Below the pieces are notes generated by a model. The model was not told the origin of the DNA, did not search any database, and saw only the letters and a program-made list of their open reading frames with translations. The position numbers and the translations under genes were made by a program. A DNA stretch of 29,933 nucleotides from Pleurotus ostreatus/Saccharomyces cerevisiae fusant (Eukaryota; Opisthokonta): positions 1 through 29,933 of the forward strand of contig JAMQCK010000302.1 of assembly GCA_024196135.1 (NCBI GenBank), written 5' to 3'. Shown here piece after piece: positions 8,701 to 20,985 of the stretch (positions within the stretch are counted from its first letter, which is position 1; the number at the start of each line of letters is the position of its first letter).

Positions 8701-11700
8701 CATCACCGAGGAAGAGGCGAAGGACAAGGAGAGAAGTGCCTCATCCGCAGCGAAAAAGACCGCAGACGATGCCGACGCAGCGAAGGCAGACAAGCCTTTC
8801 CCTGTCGAGCGGCTTCGCGCTCTGGTTCTGGCATCGGTGTCGTTCGGTGGTACGTCCTTTTGTCGTTTGCTCCCTGTATCAGCAGCGTCCCGCTAATTTG
8901 ATCCATCCGCTAACACGATTCCTCAGAGGCCGCTTCACCGAAACTCAAGCACGAAGAATTGTCGGCGTGGCTTGTCCCCGCGCACCATGACATCGTCTCC
9001 GGGCCAGCAGGCGGCAAGAACAAGACCTCGGCGTGGATTGGGCTTTGTGGACGCGCGGGCGTGGATCCGAGAGAAGTCGTAGGTGCGTCCATTATCCCGT
9101 TTCATGTGCCTTTTGCCGTGACCTGTCATACCTCTCATTGTCGGCATTCACGATCTGATGTCCCTACAGACACCTCGCTTGATGCGCTTTTTACCTCCTT
9201 ACTCGAAGCCTCCACGACGCCGGTTTCGACTGGACTACCCGCAGCGGCTGCACGCGCCGTTGCGACCCTTGTCTTCGTCGCCCCGGACGCGGTCGTCCCG
9301 CGCGCGATTTCGCAAATAGTCGTGGACTTGGATCCGGTATGTTTTCAAGTCTGCTCTCAAGCTCACAAAACTAACATTATGCCAGTCAACGCTGGCCTCC
9401 CTGACCAAGGATGATATGGGAGCTTGGGCAACGCCGGCAGGGCAATTGTACGCCGCGCCAAATTTTGAGGGTGACAAGTAAGGCAAAGTCTCCAATTTGA
9501 TTGGCCATCTTTACTCATGTGCACCAGACCGCAAGCGACTATCAAGGGCAAGGATGCCGAGCTCAGGAAATGGGAGGCCGAAGTTCGGAAGGAGCTCGGT
9601 TAGTAGCATTTCCTGGTCTTTCTCATCGATGTACCAACTCCCATCACAGGCAAAGGTGCCGCGCCTACTCTCACGAAGGCGCAACAGGCGGCTGTACAAG
9701 CGCAACTCGACCTCGAGGCGGCGGCTCGGGCAAAGGTTGAAGGCGTCAAGATCCAACTCGAACGCGGTCTCGCTTGGGTGGAGGCGTGGGCGACAGTTGT
9801 GCGTAGACAGTCTCGTTAAACTGACCTTTACCTTGCTAATCGACATGTGGGGGACTAGGTATCTGCCGACGTCCCTGACGGCGACATCCGCGCGGCGTCG
9901 AAGGGATACGTAAGTCGCGTCGCGCTTCTCCTGCTTAACGGTGTGTTAGGCAGTCTTCGCACGGAGGAAGGCGTGCAGAGCACGGGAACGCGACTAGCTG
10001 GGAGCAAGGGGATTGAGGTATATTTGGTAAGTGCCGTCTTTCCTTGCATGCGGTGTGACGTTCTCAACGTGTCGAAGCGCCTGTCTGAACTGTGTTCCTC
10101 GCGTCTGGCGCCATTTGCGTCGACTGGCTTTGCTCGATGGGTCGGCGTGGCGACGCTTCGTGCATTCTACTGCGACGCGCTTCCGCAAGAACTTGCTGAG
10201 GAGCCTATTGGAGGTACATATACGCATTTGACACGCCGACTGCGTTCTGAGCTTAGTTGCAGCCCTCATCGCGCGCATGCTTTACCGGCTGCGCTTCCTC
10301 TCGGAGCAGGCGCCTCTTGATGCTGCGAGCTTCAGCTACGTCTTCCCGCTCCTGCAGCGCGTCGTCGAGAAAGAGGCCATCACCGACGATGGAGGTGGGT
10401 ATTTCTTGCAGACAAGAATATCGCTGGTTACTCACTCTTCCCGTAGACGAAGCCGCCATTCGCGAGCAGTCCACCGAACAGCTCACCCTCGCGTTGGACG
10501 TACTCACATTCCACGCGGCTTCGCTTTCAGATAGAGCATACCCGCGCATTGGCGTCATCTCTCTGCTCATCGAGATGGTCAGGAAACAATCGGCACTGAG
10601 AAGAGGCGCCGCGGAAACGCTCGTAGCGGTAGGCGAGACGATCGCGGCTTCCGCGGAGGCCGAAGAGCAGTTAACGGGTACCGGTGCGTACCTTTGTATC
10701 TTACTTTGACTTGTTCTGACAACGCCGCTCAGAACCCTTCCCCCTCGCTCATGAGACCGCAACGCTTCTTGCGGGGACGCTTTCCGCTGAGGCCTATGCA
10801 CGACAGGCATGTCTCAACGCACTCGTTCCGTTCGATTTGACGGAGCTGCGGGGCGGCACGGCACCGGAAGGCGGACTCGATGCCTCGGTCACTGGCGCGA
10901 AGTCTTTGGCGGCCTTCGAGGGGACCACGGCGACGCATGCGGGCGCGAACTCTCAGGTCGTTGGTAAGTCTTCCCATCTTACCGTATTTATCCTGCTGAA
11001 ACATCTCCGCAGCGAGTCCCTTCGACGCGTCGCTCGTCGGCGACAACTGGTCCCCTGCTCTTTGGCTCGCTTGCCATGACGTCGAGGACGAGAAGAACGT
11101 CGATCTTGCCAGAGGTATCTGGGAAGATAACGGTCTGGACGTGCCAGATCTGGGCGAAGCCTGGGTACGCGTGCACGTCGGATTCCTCGGTAAGAGTTGC
11201 GTTCCAACTCGCTGTATACTATCCACTTACCCACACTCGTAGACCACACCGCTTCCTACGTGCGCAAGTCGGCCGCTATCGCTCTGGCCGACGCCGTCTC
11301 CCTTAAGCCCGGCCCCACCAACACGAATGCGGTGGAAACGCTCGCTGTACTCAAGGAGTATTACCGCGAGAAAGCCCGCATTCTCGCTCCCGAGTTTGAT
11401 CAATATGTGAGTGTATCGGCCCGCTTTCGAGGACGGAGCGCGTAGAATTGACGGTCGACAAGGGCATGGTCATTGCATCGTCGCTTGATCGAGCTGACCC
11501 GTGGCCTGCGCGCGAAGCCGTCGGGCTTGCTTTTGCCCACCTTGCTCCTCACTTCCCGCTAGACGAAGTCGAACCGTTCTTCGGATTCCTTATCAGCGGG
11601 GCTGGACACGCAGGTACGGCTACGAATATTGATACGTCTTACGCATCACATTGACTATGCTCGCAGCCAAGGACGACAGGGAAGGCGACCCTCCTCTCGG

Positions 11701-14700
11701 AGATCGCGAGGCTGCCGTACGACGCGCCATGCTCGATGCGGGGGTGGCCGTCATCGATATACACGGCGGCGACGCCAAGGTTCTCCCTCCCCTCATCGCG
11801 ATGTTCGAGGCACAGCTGGCCGCGGGTAGCGGTGGGACACCAGCGGGTTTGTTGACGCGGCTGTCCTCACAAAGTTCTTCTGGCTGACAAAATTGTAGGC
11901 GATTATATTCAAGAATCTGTTGTCGTTCTATTCGGTCGCCTGGCGAGGCATCTGGACGCATCTGATGCTCGCATCCCGACCGTGGTCGACAGACTTGTCG
12001 ACGCGCTCTCAACGCCGGCGGAGCAAGTCCAAATCGCTGTCAGCGAATGTCTCGCGCCGCTGGTGGCTGGTATGGAGGAGTCAAAGGTGAGCGTACCTGG
12101 ACGAGCTATCGTTGATATCTAACGTCGAGCTGTAGGTTACGTCTCTCATCGACCGCCTCTTCGACAATCTCTTCAATGCGCCCAAGTACGCCGTCCGCCG
12201 CGGTGCTGCGTACGGTCTTGCGGGAGCCGTGCGTGGCGCGGGGATCGGCGCGATGAAGAAGTATCAGATCATGGAACGCATCAAGACAGCGACGGAAGAC
12301 AAGAAGCGCTATGAACCCCGGCAAGGCGCTATGTTTGCCACCGAGACCCTCGCCACCACGCTGGGTCGCCTCTTCGAGCCGTACATCACGCTCGTCCTCC
12401 CTCTTCTCCTGACTGAGTTCGGCGACGCCGTGCCCGACGTACGCGAGGCTACCCAAGATGCGGCGAAGGTCATCATGTCACGCCTGTCAGGCTATGGCGT
12501 CAAGCTCATCCTTCCCACGTTGCTCGAGGGTCTGGAGGAGAAGCAATGGCGCACGAAGAAGGGTAGTATCGAGCTCCTCGGTATGATGGCCTACTGCTCT
12601 CCTCGCCAGCTCAGTTTGAGCCTGCCTATCATCATTCCTCGTTTGACTGAGGTCTTGACGGACAGTCACGCCCAGGTGAGCTCGGTGTGATACATGACCT
12701 GTGTTCTTCCGTCTAATCAACAATTGATTAGGTCCGTTCCGCTGCGAATAAGAGTCTCAAGATGTTCGGCGAGGTCATCAGCAACCCGGAGATTCAGAGT
12801 CTAGTCCCCGTCCTCCTGAAGGCGCTGGTCGATCCCGCAAAGACGCCCAACGCTCTAACAGGCCTGCTGAAGACTAGCTTCATGCATTACATCGATCACT
12901 CCTCGCTGGCCTTGGTGCGCACAACTCAATCATTCGGGAATGCATGCTGACATCCCGTTAGGTCATCCCCATCGTGGAGCGCGGCCTTAAGGAGCGCGGC
13001 GCGGAGACGAAGCGCAAAGCTGCTCAAATAGTCGGCAATCTTGCGTCTCTGACCGACACCAAAGACTTCGTACCGTACCTCAGCGCGCTCCTGCCCCTCG
13101 TCCACGTTGTACTCGCCGACCCAGTCCCCGAAGCTCGCGCGACTGCTGCAAAGGCACTCGGTACACTCGTCGAACGACTTGGTGAATCCTACTTCCCAGA
13201 CCTTGTCCCAGGCCTCCTCCGCACCCTCAAGACCGATACGTCTGGCGTCGACCGTCAAGGTGCCGCGCAAGGTCTGTCTGAAGTTCTCTCCGGTCTCGGT
13301 ATGGAGCGCATGGAAGGTCTACTACCCGATGTCATCGCGAACGCGCAGAGCCCGCGCGCGACCGTGCGTGAAGGCTTCATGTCGCTACTCGTCTATCTCC
13401 CGGCCACCTTCGGCATGCGCTTCCAGCCTCATCTGCCTCGAATCATTGCACCAATTCTCAGCGGCTTGGCGGATACGGAGGACTACGTTCGCGATGCAGC
13501 GATGCGCGCCGGTCGTATGGTAGTCACCAACTATGCGAACCGCGCGATCGACCTCTTGCTTCCGGAGCTCGAGCAGGGCATGTTCGATCCGGGCTGGCGT
13601 ATTCGGGTATGGTCTCTCCCAGAATTCAGGCGCATTTACTCATCTCGTATCAGCAATCGTCTATCACTCTCGTCGGAGAGCTACTGTTCAAGGTCTCCGG
13701 TATATCAGGAAAGACGTCCGACTTCGACGAGGACGACACGGGCGAGGTGGAAGCCAATGTTGCCGAGTCCTCTCGCAAGGCGCTGGTCGAGGTACTTGGT
13801 CAAGAAAGGCGCGATCGCATCCTTTCCGCGCTGTACATCGTTCGGCAAGACAGCGTTCTCGTCGTCCGTACCTCGTCCATCCAGATCTGGAAGGCGCTCG
13901 TCCACAACACGCCAAGAACTGGTACGTCGGCTCGTCTTATGATCGTGCAGGGTTTGAATATGTCGCAGTTCGCGAGCTCCTGCCGGAGCTTGTCTCCCAA
14001 CTCATCGTGCTCATCTCAAGCTCCGAATTCGATCAGCAGGACGTAAGTGCTCAGGATCAGAATTGTCTTGCACCTCTGACCCGCTATACAATAGGTTGCG
14101 AACCGCACCGTGGCCGAGACATGTCGCAAATTCGGCGAGCGATTCGTCGGCGAGATGTTGGCTATACTTCGCTCGAAGGTCCAGTCCACGGACGCGAGGA
14201 CAAGGGAGGGCGTCAACTTGGTGCTCTGCGAGACGATGTGTGTGCTGTACTTGATATTTGCTCGCTGTCTCATTTTCTACAGGCTCAACTCCTCAGAGGC
14301 TCAGCGCGAAGGCCACGAGGACGAGATCATCACGATGGTCCGCATGTCGCTCGTCGACGACGAGGCAAACGTCCGGGCGGCAGCCGCCAAGGCGTTTGAT
14401 GTCCTTCAAGAGCAAATGGGTGCGAAGGCGATTGATGAGACCATTCCGACGCTTCTCGAAGCGCTGCGTCAACCAGGAAAGGGTTCGGGCACCGCTCTGC
14501 AGGCGTTGCGAGAAGTCATGAATGTATGTTGTCTCCATTGCTTGTTGCTTCAGTCGCATAACACAACACCAGGTCCGCGCCGCCACGGTCTTCCCCGTTC
14601 TCATCCCGACACTCACCGCCATACCGATGACGGTCTTCAATGCGCGCGCCCTTGCGGCTCTTGTCACGGTCGCCGGAAACGCTCTAAGCAAACGTCTGAC

Positions 14701-16174
14701 CGTCATCATCCAAGCTCTCGTCCGCGTCCTCGAAGAGACACAAGACGACGAGCTGCAGGAAGCTGCCGACGAGGCATTGCGGGCACTTCTGTCGTCGATC
14801 AACGACCTCGAAGGCCTCAACACGGTCATGATGGTATTGCTGGACTGGTATGCATCCACCTTCTCGATTCCATTGGTTTCTAACGGCACTTCAGGGCAAA
14901 GGCACCCGCACCGCGGCGCCGAGTCAGCGGTTACGACTGCTTCGCGATGTTCTGCGAGGTCTCCGATCTCGACGCGTCCCTCTATCGAGTCGACTGGATA
15001 CGGCAGCTGGTCTCCGGCTTGGAAGAACCTGACATCCAGATCCACACCGCCGCTTGGAAGGCTCTCGACACCTTCGTCAAGGCTCTACCGAAGGACGAGC
15101 TGGAGCCCTTGGTCGTTCCCCTTCGGCGAAGCATCGAGTCTACAGGTACCCCTGACCACCATGTTCCCGGATTCAGCCTGCCGAAGGGCGTCGCGCCCCT
15201 TGTCCCGATCATCATTGCCGGCCTCACTACCGGCAGCAACGAGCAGCGCGAAGCCGCTGCGTACGCCATCGGCGACCTCGTTGAGCGCACCGCCCCGGAC
15301 GCCATCAAGCCTTTCGTCGTCCCCTTCACCGGGCCTCTCATTCGTGTCGCCACGCAGGCCACCGCATACCCGCCGGGCGTCAAGGTTGCGATCCTGACCG
15401 CACTCATGGTCATGCTTCAGCGCATCCCGGTCTTCGTGAAGCCGTTCTTCCCCCAGTTGCAGCGCACCTTCGTGAAGAGTGCGGGAGATCCGTCAAGTGT
15501 GGCTGTTCGGACACGCGCGGCAAAGGCGCTAGGTGTTCTCATGAAGCACCAGCCACGCGTGGACCCGGTCGTGACGGAGCTCATTGCGGGAGTCAAGGCT
15601 AGCGATGATCCTGTTGGCGCGAGCTTGGTGCGAGCGCTGGCGGAGACGGTCAAGAGCGCCGGACCGAGCGTCGGCGACAAGATGCGTGAGGCAATTGTGG
15701 AGCTCGTTAGCGACGCGCTGCGCGACACGCATGACGGTGAGCTTCATGACTGCACATGGCGCGAACGAAGGACTTATCATCATTTCAGACCACTTCGCGC
15801 AAGCCATCGGTGCCGTTCTGCGCGCCGGCTCGCTTCACTTCCCCGAAGCCTTCCGGGACGTCGTCGAGTACGTCTCTTTTCGCTAGCCATCGCTGCTCTC
15901 ATTGATCAACCTCTGCAGAACCTACCTCGTTTCCGATACCCCGCAGACGCTCATGTCGTCGCACGCCATCTTGACAGTGGTCGAAGAGGACGAGGAAGAC
16001 GATTCGACGCATGGGCAACCGAACCTCTTCCAACAACTCGGTCTTCTGCTCGGCGTAGCACAGAAGGCAATCGAGAGCGCAGGGAACGAACGGCCTGCGA
16101 TTGCGCGGCCGGCAAGACTAGCGAGAGACATCATCAAAGAGATTGACGACGAGAGCTTATCAGGATTGTTCTAG
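5755..16174 (+). CDS. GCN1: GCN1, ribosome-associated activator of the eIF2-alpha kinase GCN2 (34 exons, 2772 aa)
   Basis: GCN1 is a cytoplasmic HEAT-repeat scaffold. It binds translating or collided ribosomes with GCN20 and transfers the uncharged-tRNA signal to GCN2 in general amino acid control. Exons: 5755-6178, 6243-6932, 7004-7143, 7359-7473, 7592-7764, 7855-8290, 8387-8589, 8663-8849, 8927-9082, 9170-9336, 9386-9477, 9528-9598, 9650-9798, 9859-10026, 10078-10213, 10257-10394, 10447-10683, 10733-10963, 11013-11189, 11243-11406, 11463-11613, 11667-11846, 11899-12086, 12136-12675, 12732-12914, 12962-13606, 13654-13921, 13969-14042, 14095-14237, 14283-14523, 14573-14847, 14895-15736, 15789-15867, 15919-16174. 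They sum to 8319 nt in one open frame. Landmarks: an Ala/Gly/Lys linker at about 575-640; the eEF3-like HEAT core from about 1592 ([14 protein letters not shown] at 1608-1621); a GCN2 RWD-binding region at roughly 2150-2530 by analogy with yeast. Yeast Gcn1 is 2672 aa. Least certain are introns 3 (215 nt) and 4, the AAG acceptors at 10077 and 11462, and alternative acceptors 6 nt apart at 7854/7860 and 10256/10262. Confidence 0.95.
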
Positions 16175-16726
16175 TGTAATGTATCATGTCTTGACTCTGC
16201 AAATGTATACACCATCATCGCCCAGTCTCGAGAACGATGCGCTCCGATCGATACCTACGGGACAGCGACTACGATTTACTCCGTCCAATATCTCAATACT
16301 TCACGCACAATAGCTATCAAAAGACGCCACATCGCACCTTCCTCCGCGATGAGGAGGTGATAGCATCGGCCAGTCAACCCCTTCGTCCCTAGCTCGGCGC
16401 AGGCAAGCTTTCCGTTACCGAAGTAGTCGCGCTCCCAAACTAACGCCAATACAGGACCTACGCGCTACAGCCATTTCGCTGGGAGGTAGATTATTGAGTT
16501 CGATATTGTCGTCAAACGCCGCGTCGCGCCGCCGAGAGGCGTCTCACGGGGATGGGCTCGAAGGGTGCAAACCCACGTGTCACAGTGAGATTCTCACTGT
16601 AACCGTCACATAGACAGCTTTCGACCGCCCTTCATCTACAGCGCTGAAATTTTCCGTTGGCAAGTTTATTCCCAGTTTACTTCTCCCTCTGTCGAATCTG
16701 AATACACAGCGACAGCATCACTCTTA
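16175..16726. promoter_or_regulatory. GCN1 3' region and MYND-gene promoter, with a short perfect hairpin
   Basis: About 550 bp separate the GCN1 stop from the next start codon, both genes being on the plus strand. It should contain GCN1 polyadenylation signals (AT-rich words such as GTAATGTATC just after the stop) and the next promoter. A perfect inverted repeat ACAGTGAG-ATT-CTCACTGT lies at 16582-16600, 127 bp upstream of the next ATG. It could be a dimeric factor site or an RNA hairpin in the leader. No TATA box is obvious. Confidence 0.45.
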
Positions 16727-18658
16727 ATGACGGACTCCGACATGAACAATCTGCCAGCCTGTGGTGACGAGAACGCTTTCAACCAAAGACCTGCAGGCGC
16801 CGCATCCGACGTACACGCTCTGTCTGCTGCCCTCGCGCGCCTCCGCAATGTGAGAGTATTCACGCAGCCGCCTCATCAGCTCCAAGTATCGATCAACCGC
16901 GTCTTGCGCATTCTACGCAAACAGCCATTTCGCATATTCGCCAGCACGCCACCCGCGGATATGCCACTTTCGGATTTCCTGGCATCACCTCAAGGCCGAG
17001 CCGTAAAATCTGCCATGCAGAGTATATCGACGATTCAACGCGTACAGTGCTTGAAGGAAGATCCTACCACAGCTGAGCAAGTCTCTGCTGTTTGGCCCGA
17101 GCTCTATGACTGGCTCGACTGGCTCTCGCCGCTGTGCCCTGTGATGACCTACGACGACTCGCTATACGCTCGCGTTAAGGCGACAGACTTCGTACCCTCT
17201 ACCATTCACGCCATCCTCTCTTTGCCTACGTCGCGCCTCCAGTGGGATATCTTTTTCAACCCCGCGAGAAGTTTACTCAGGCTCGCTCTCGATATCTATG
17301 TGCGCCTTGCAGATGTCTACGCCTTTGCGCTATTCATGACGCACCCCCACGCCGCCGGAACGTGTGCTGGACTCTTCCCCATCGTCCTCTCCCGCGTCAC
17401 GGACGAGGGCCTTAAAGACGAGGCGGCCGCTGTCATACTCGCGGCGCTACATAATCGCCCGCGCCGTCTGTTCAAAATGGCGGGGCGCTACATCGAAGTG
17501 ATCGATCCGCACACGCAATTCGCGTCACAGCAGCTGCAACCCCACCTGATGGGCGCACTGCGCCGTATGCCCGCGATGGAAGTGTATCGCTTTCCGCGCG
17601 TCGTCGTCACGAGTGTTGTCGGAATCGTTCGCGCGTTCGTCGGACGGCCCTCGCCCCAGTCGAGCTCAATAGCAGGCCCCTCTCCGGACGTGTTCCCGGT
17701 GCACGTCGCTTACGAGATCCTCGGCCTCTTCTGCAGCTACGACAAGCACGCGGCGATGATCGCACTCGAAGTAGGTCTCGCGGCGCTGATGAATCGGGAC
17801 CTGAAGCACACGCGGGAAAACGACATGTCGGTGCTCGTACAATGCCTCGCCTGTACGCTCGTCTACCCTCGCGCCCTCGGTCGCGTCAACGATCAGTTGC
17901 GTGGGTCTGGCGTGCCGCCAGACTCAGACTTGTACGCTCTTGCAAAGTTTGCAGAGCAGTACGACGACATTCGCGTCACGCTCGCTGCCCAGTGGGCGAC
18001 TGCCGCGCGCTGCGCCGATGTGAAGGTGTGTTCTCGCCTCGGTCCTGAGTCCTGTGCCCAATTGTCTGAACCCACCTGCAGTGCTCAAGTCCTTCCGATG
18101 CCTCGCTTCACGCATGCCCTTGCGCCACCGCTCTCTACTGCTCCAAAGCGTGTCAGCGAAGTCACTGGAAGGCCGGGGGACATAGCAAATTATGCCCTGG
18201 CGCGCGCGAGCGCAGAGGTAAGAATTACACTACCTCCTCCTTTCATCCTTTTTGCTAACCCTACGCACACCCGCAGAACACCTCTCCCCGCGCGGCCTGT
18301 ACTTTCTAGGTCTTATCGTGCGATACCATATCCTGGACGTACTGCCGAACATCCTGGCCCATATGAAGAACAAAAGCGCGAGCTCTGTGGCAATCGTTAT
18401 GGAATTCGCGCACGCTAAGCCTGAGTCCACCATTGTTCGCGTCACTGAAGCTGCGGGCAGTGACCCGCGCATCGAGGTACACACCGTTAATTTCTACTTC
18501 AGTAGGCAGACATTTATCTTTCGCCCTGCCGGCGCGCCGACTCCTCGCTTTCGACTGTTGACAGAGTTCTCGCTCGGTGAGCTCTAGATATGTTATCTGC
18601 ACCTGACACGAATGGTCTCGCTGATGTACTTTCAGACGAATGGGAGATTGCGTTGTAG
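16727..18658 (+). CDS. MYND-type zinc-finger protein, 585 aa, four exons
   Basis: Exons 16727-18025, 18082-18217, 18277-18576 and 18636-18658 join in one frame (1758 nt including stop). Without the introns the finger is invisible; once spliced, residues 429-471 read C429, C434, C445, C447, YC453SKAC457Q, W462, H467 and C471. This is a MYND zinc-binding module, which usually mediates protein-protein contacts with proline-rich partners. The first 430 residues are mostly helical, Leu/Ala rich and resemble the long N-terminal part of the MYND proteins that are numerous in Agaricomycetes; no SET domain is present. The second Cys pair is C-x-C, not the usual C-x2-C. The last intron is inferred from a GTGAGC donor and TTTCAG acceptor; reading through would end the protein at 18587 with GEL. 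The ATG at 16727 is the first in frame; M6 at 16742 is an alternative. Specific function unknown. Confidence 0.82.
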
Positions 18659-19167
18659 CGCTGCTGTTTTCCACAAGACTCTTTCTCATGCAACGCTCTG
18701 TTTTCTAATACACCTTGTCGACCCTGCCTCTTGCCATAACGCCGCTGCCCACTCGTCGCATCAGCACAGGATACGACGAACCGTATGCTCCCGAATAAAC
18801 ACGAGTTGCCAAGGGAAGTCTCTCGTCCTCACCATACGCGCGACGCTCCGCCATCATTGATATCCTGCATGTACGACCGCGACTCATCGCGCACGATGCT
18901 AGGGCTGGTACATCGTTAGCTATCCTCCTTTTGCGTAATACATACTCAACATCACGCTGCCGTTCCGCTTCTCCTCTCACGTACCCTCACTCCTTTCTTT
19001 TCGGAGGCTCATTTGTGCGCGTCTTCTGCACACGATGTGCTGCCGTCATGTGCACCCTCTCGTACACATAGGCGCTTGTTTGCACCTGCTTCCCAAGTTT
19101 CATTCATTCAGATCATCATTCCGTAAACACCTCTTCATTCCTCCCATTACGAGTTTCTCAACCAACG
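18659..19167. promoter_or_regulatory. Intergenic region upstream of the orphan first exon
   Basis: This 509-bp stretch has no credible ORF. Its last 200 bp are pyrimidine-rich with words such as TTCATTCATTC and CTCCTTTCTTTTC, and the leader AACCAACG precedes the next ATG, as in many basidiomycete promoters and 5' leaders. It probably holds the MYND-gene 3' end and the promoter of the following gene. No specific sites can be named. Confidence 0.4.
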
Positions 19168-19310
19168 ATGAACGAGGATTCACCGTCAAACATTCCTCCC
19201 CGTTTCCGAGCTGACAAGCCATCGGCTTACACGCCAGGCCTCGCAGCAGCGCCTGGAGATCTATCGCCAGGACCCGAGGATCCATCTCCGACGTGGGAAA
19301 CGCAGCAGAG
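19168..19310 (+). pseudogene. Orphan first exon of a truncated gene
   Basis: The ATG at 19168 has a strong context (A at -3) and opens MNEDSPSNIPPRFRADKP, a Pro/Ser-rich, probably disordered segment of 47 complete codons. A textbook donor, AG|GTACGTATC, follows at 19311. The best acceptor, TATTAG at 19382, leads within four codons to a stop, and from there the DNA becomes purine-rich minisatellite. Reading through the donor gives a 71-aa ORF ending at 19383 in PPPKRAAPY. The simplest reading is the 5' end of a gene cut off by rearrangement into the repeat block. A 71-aa intronless gene is possible but less likely. I do not recognise the family. Confidence 0.5.
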
Positions 19311-19383
19311 GTACGTATCACCTCCCACATCACACGGGCCACCGCCCTCACAACCACCTCCGAAACGCGCTGCTCCATATTAG

Positions 19384-20890
19384 CCCACAACGATGACACG
19401 TCTCGTCTGCTGTAGAGACCTTCTAGTCGAGCCGAAAGTCATATCCGAATCGAGTCGAGAGTCGTACCGCAACCACTCCTTCGAGTAGCGACTTCCTCGA
19501 GCAGGTCGTAGCCACCATCCGAGTCTCGTCCAGCTAGTAGGCGAGGTAGTAGACAGATCCAATTGAAGGGGAGAAGCGATTCGAGTCGCAGGGGAGTAGA
19601 GCCCAAGGCGACGGCGAAGGGGAATAGCGACGGGGATTGCCGAGGAGTAGAGCATGTTGACTCTCGACGACGTAGAAGAGAGACCGGCTCGAGAGCTGGC
19701 CTAGAGGAAGGGTGTAGAAGCGACGACGAGGGGGCGTAGAAACGACATCGAGGAGTGCGTAGGAGTAACCTCGTTTGAGAGTCGTGGTTGAAAAAGGAGG
19801 GAGAACGACGTGGTTGTGAAGTGGCGAGGTGAGGAGGAGAAGGAGATGAGAAGGGGAAGAGAAGCGGGAGGAGAAGGATGGAGGAGGCGCTGGAAGGGGT
19901 AAGATGGGCGAAAAAGGGCGAGATGAGCAAGAGGGGAGGAGAAGAGGAGGCAGGAAAAGCGATATTGTGGAAGACGGGGCAAGGAGAGGCGGGAAGGAAG
20001 GCGGGTGAGGGAAAGAACGCGGGTGAGAAAAGCAAGGCGTACTCCACCCGACGCAGGATCACCATCGCAATCACGTTGACTGTACGGCGCAGAATGTCGC
20101 GGCCCTCCCGAATGTTTGCATCCTATGTTTGAGTACATACACCGTGTCCGTTCGTATCCACCCAGTCTGAATCGCGCGTATGCGCCCGTTTTGCGCAGCC
20201 GGGCGAGAAGAACCGTCCTCGCCACCGGAGCGACCAAGTGCGACGAGCAAAGGGAGAGTCACTAGAAGGGCGACCTGCCCCTCCAGTCGCCCGGCGCCAC
20301 CTCCCATCCCTTCGCCAGGTGTCACCTCCCTCCCGAAGACCACTTCACCCTTGAAAGGGAGTAGAGCAACCGCCCTCCTCGAAGAGGAGTAGCGCAATCT
20401 CCGCGAGGGGGTAGAAGTGCTGTCCTCGTCGAACAATCGGGGACGCGGCCGCCTGAGGTCAGAGGGGGAAAGGCGGAGGGGGGGGGGGGGTTGAAGGGGA
20501 AGGGGGAGCCGGGGGAAAGGGGGAGTCGAAGGGGAAGGGAGAACCAAAGGGAAGGGAAAGAGAGGGAAGATGGTGGAGAGGGAGGGGAGAGTTGACGCCG
20601 AGAAGAGTGAGCTAGAAACCAGGAAGGGGTGATGGGGAGGGGAGGTAGCGCTCCTCTCAAAGGTGAGGAGTAGGAGCAGCCCGCTCGGAGACGTGCCCGA
20701 CTTTCGAATACAGCGATCGCTCTCGAGCCCGGAGCGACCGAACCCGAGCTTGTAGCGACCGAGCCCGAGCTCGTAGTGGTCCAAGCGAAGGGTAGTAGCG
20801 GTCCTGGGCGGAGAGCTTAGCAGCCCTGAGCGCAGAGGGGAGTAGCAGCCCTGGGCGGAAAGGGGAGTAGCGGCCTTGAGCGATGGAGGG
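19384..20890. repeat. Degenerate low-complexity block with short tandem segments
   Basis: No gene is supported. The block is built from variants of words such as CGAAGAGGAGTAGC and GTAGCGACCGAGCC. Local tandem arrays include a unit of about 21 bp near 20735-20780 and one of about 25 bp near 20795-20885. Purine-rich DNA dominates at 19700-20000. ORFs on both strands here (to 284 codons) have the Ser/Pro/Leu or Arg/Gly composition expected of such repeats and show no domain. Confidence 0.6.
20461..20640 (+). repeat. Homopurine tract with a run of 13 G
   Basis: Almost every base on the plus strand is A or G, with many runs of four or more G and a 13-G homopolymer at 20478-20490. Such DNA can form G-quadruplex or triplex structures in vitro; whether it does so here is inference. 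The homopolymer length is also a likely place for sequencing error. Confidence 0.75.
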
Positions 20891-20900
20891 GTTGGAGAGT

Positions 20901-20985
20901 CGAGCGTCATCTTTCGCCTCGTCAAGCGTCATCATTCGCCTCGTCGAGCGCCATCTTTCGCCTCGTCGAGCGCCATTCCTCTTCC
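20901..20985 (+). repeat. 22-bp tandem repeat, about 3.5 copies
   Basis: The word TTCGCCTCGTC recurs at 20913, 20935 and 20957, exactly 22 bp apart, in units alternating GAGCGTCAT and GAGCGCCAT. The period is not a multiple of three, which argues against coding. Confidence 0.75.

Noticed and set aside
18705..18980. Minus-strand 91-codon ORF downstream of the MYND gene
   Set aside because: No start-context, splice or domain support, and it lies in the likely 3' region of the MYND gene.
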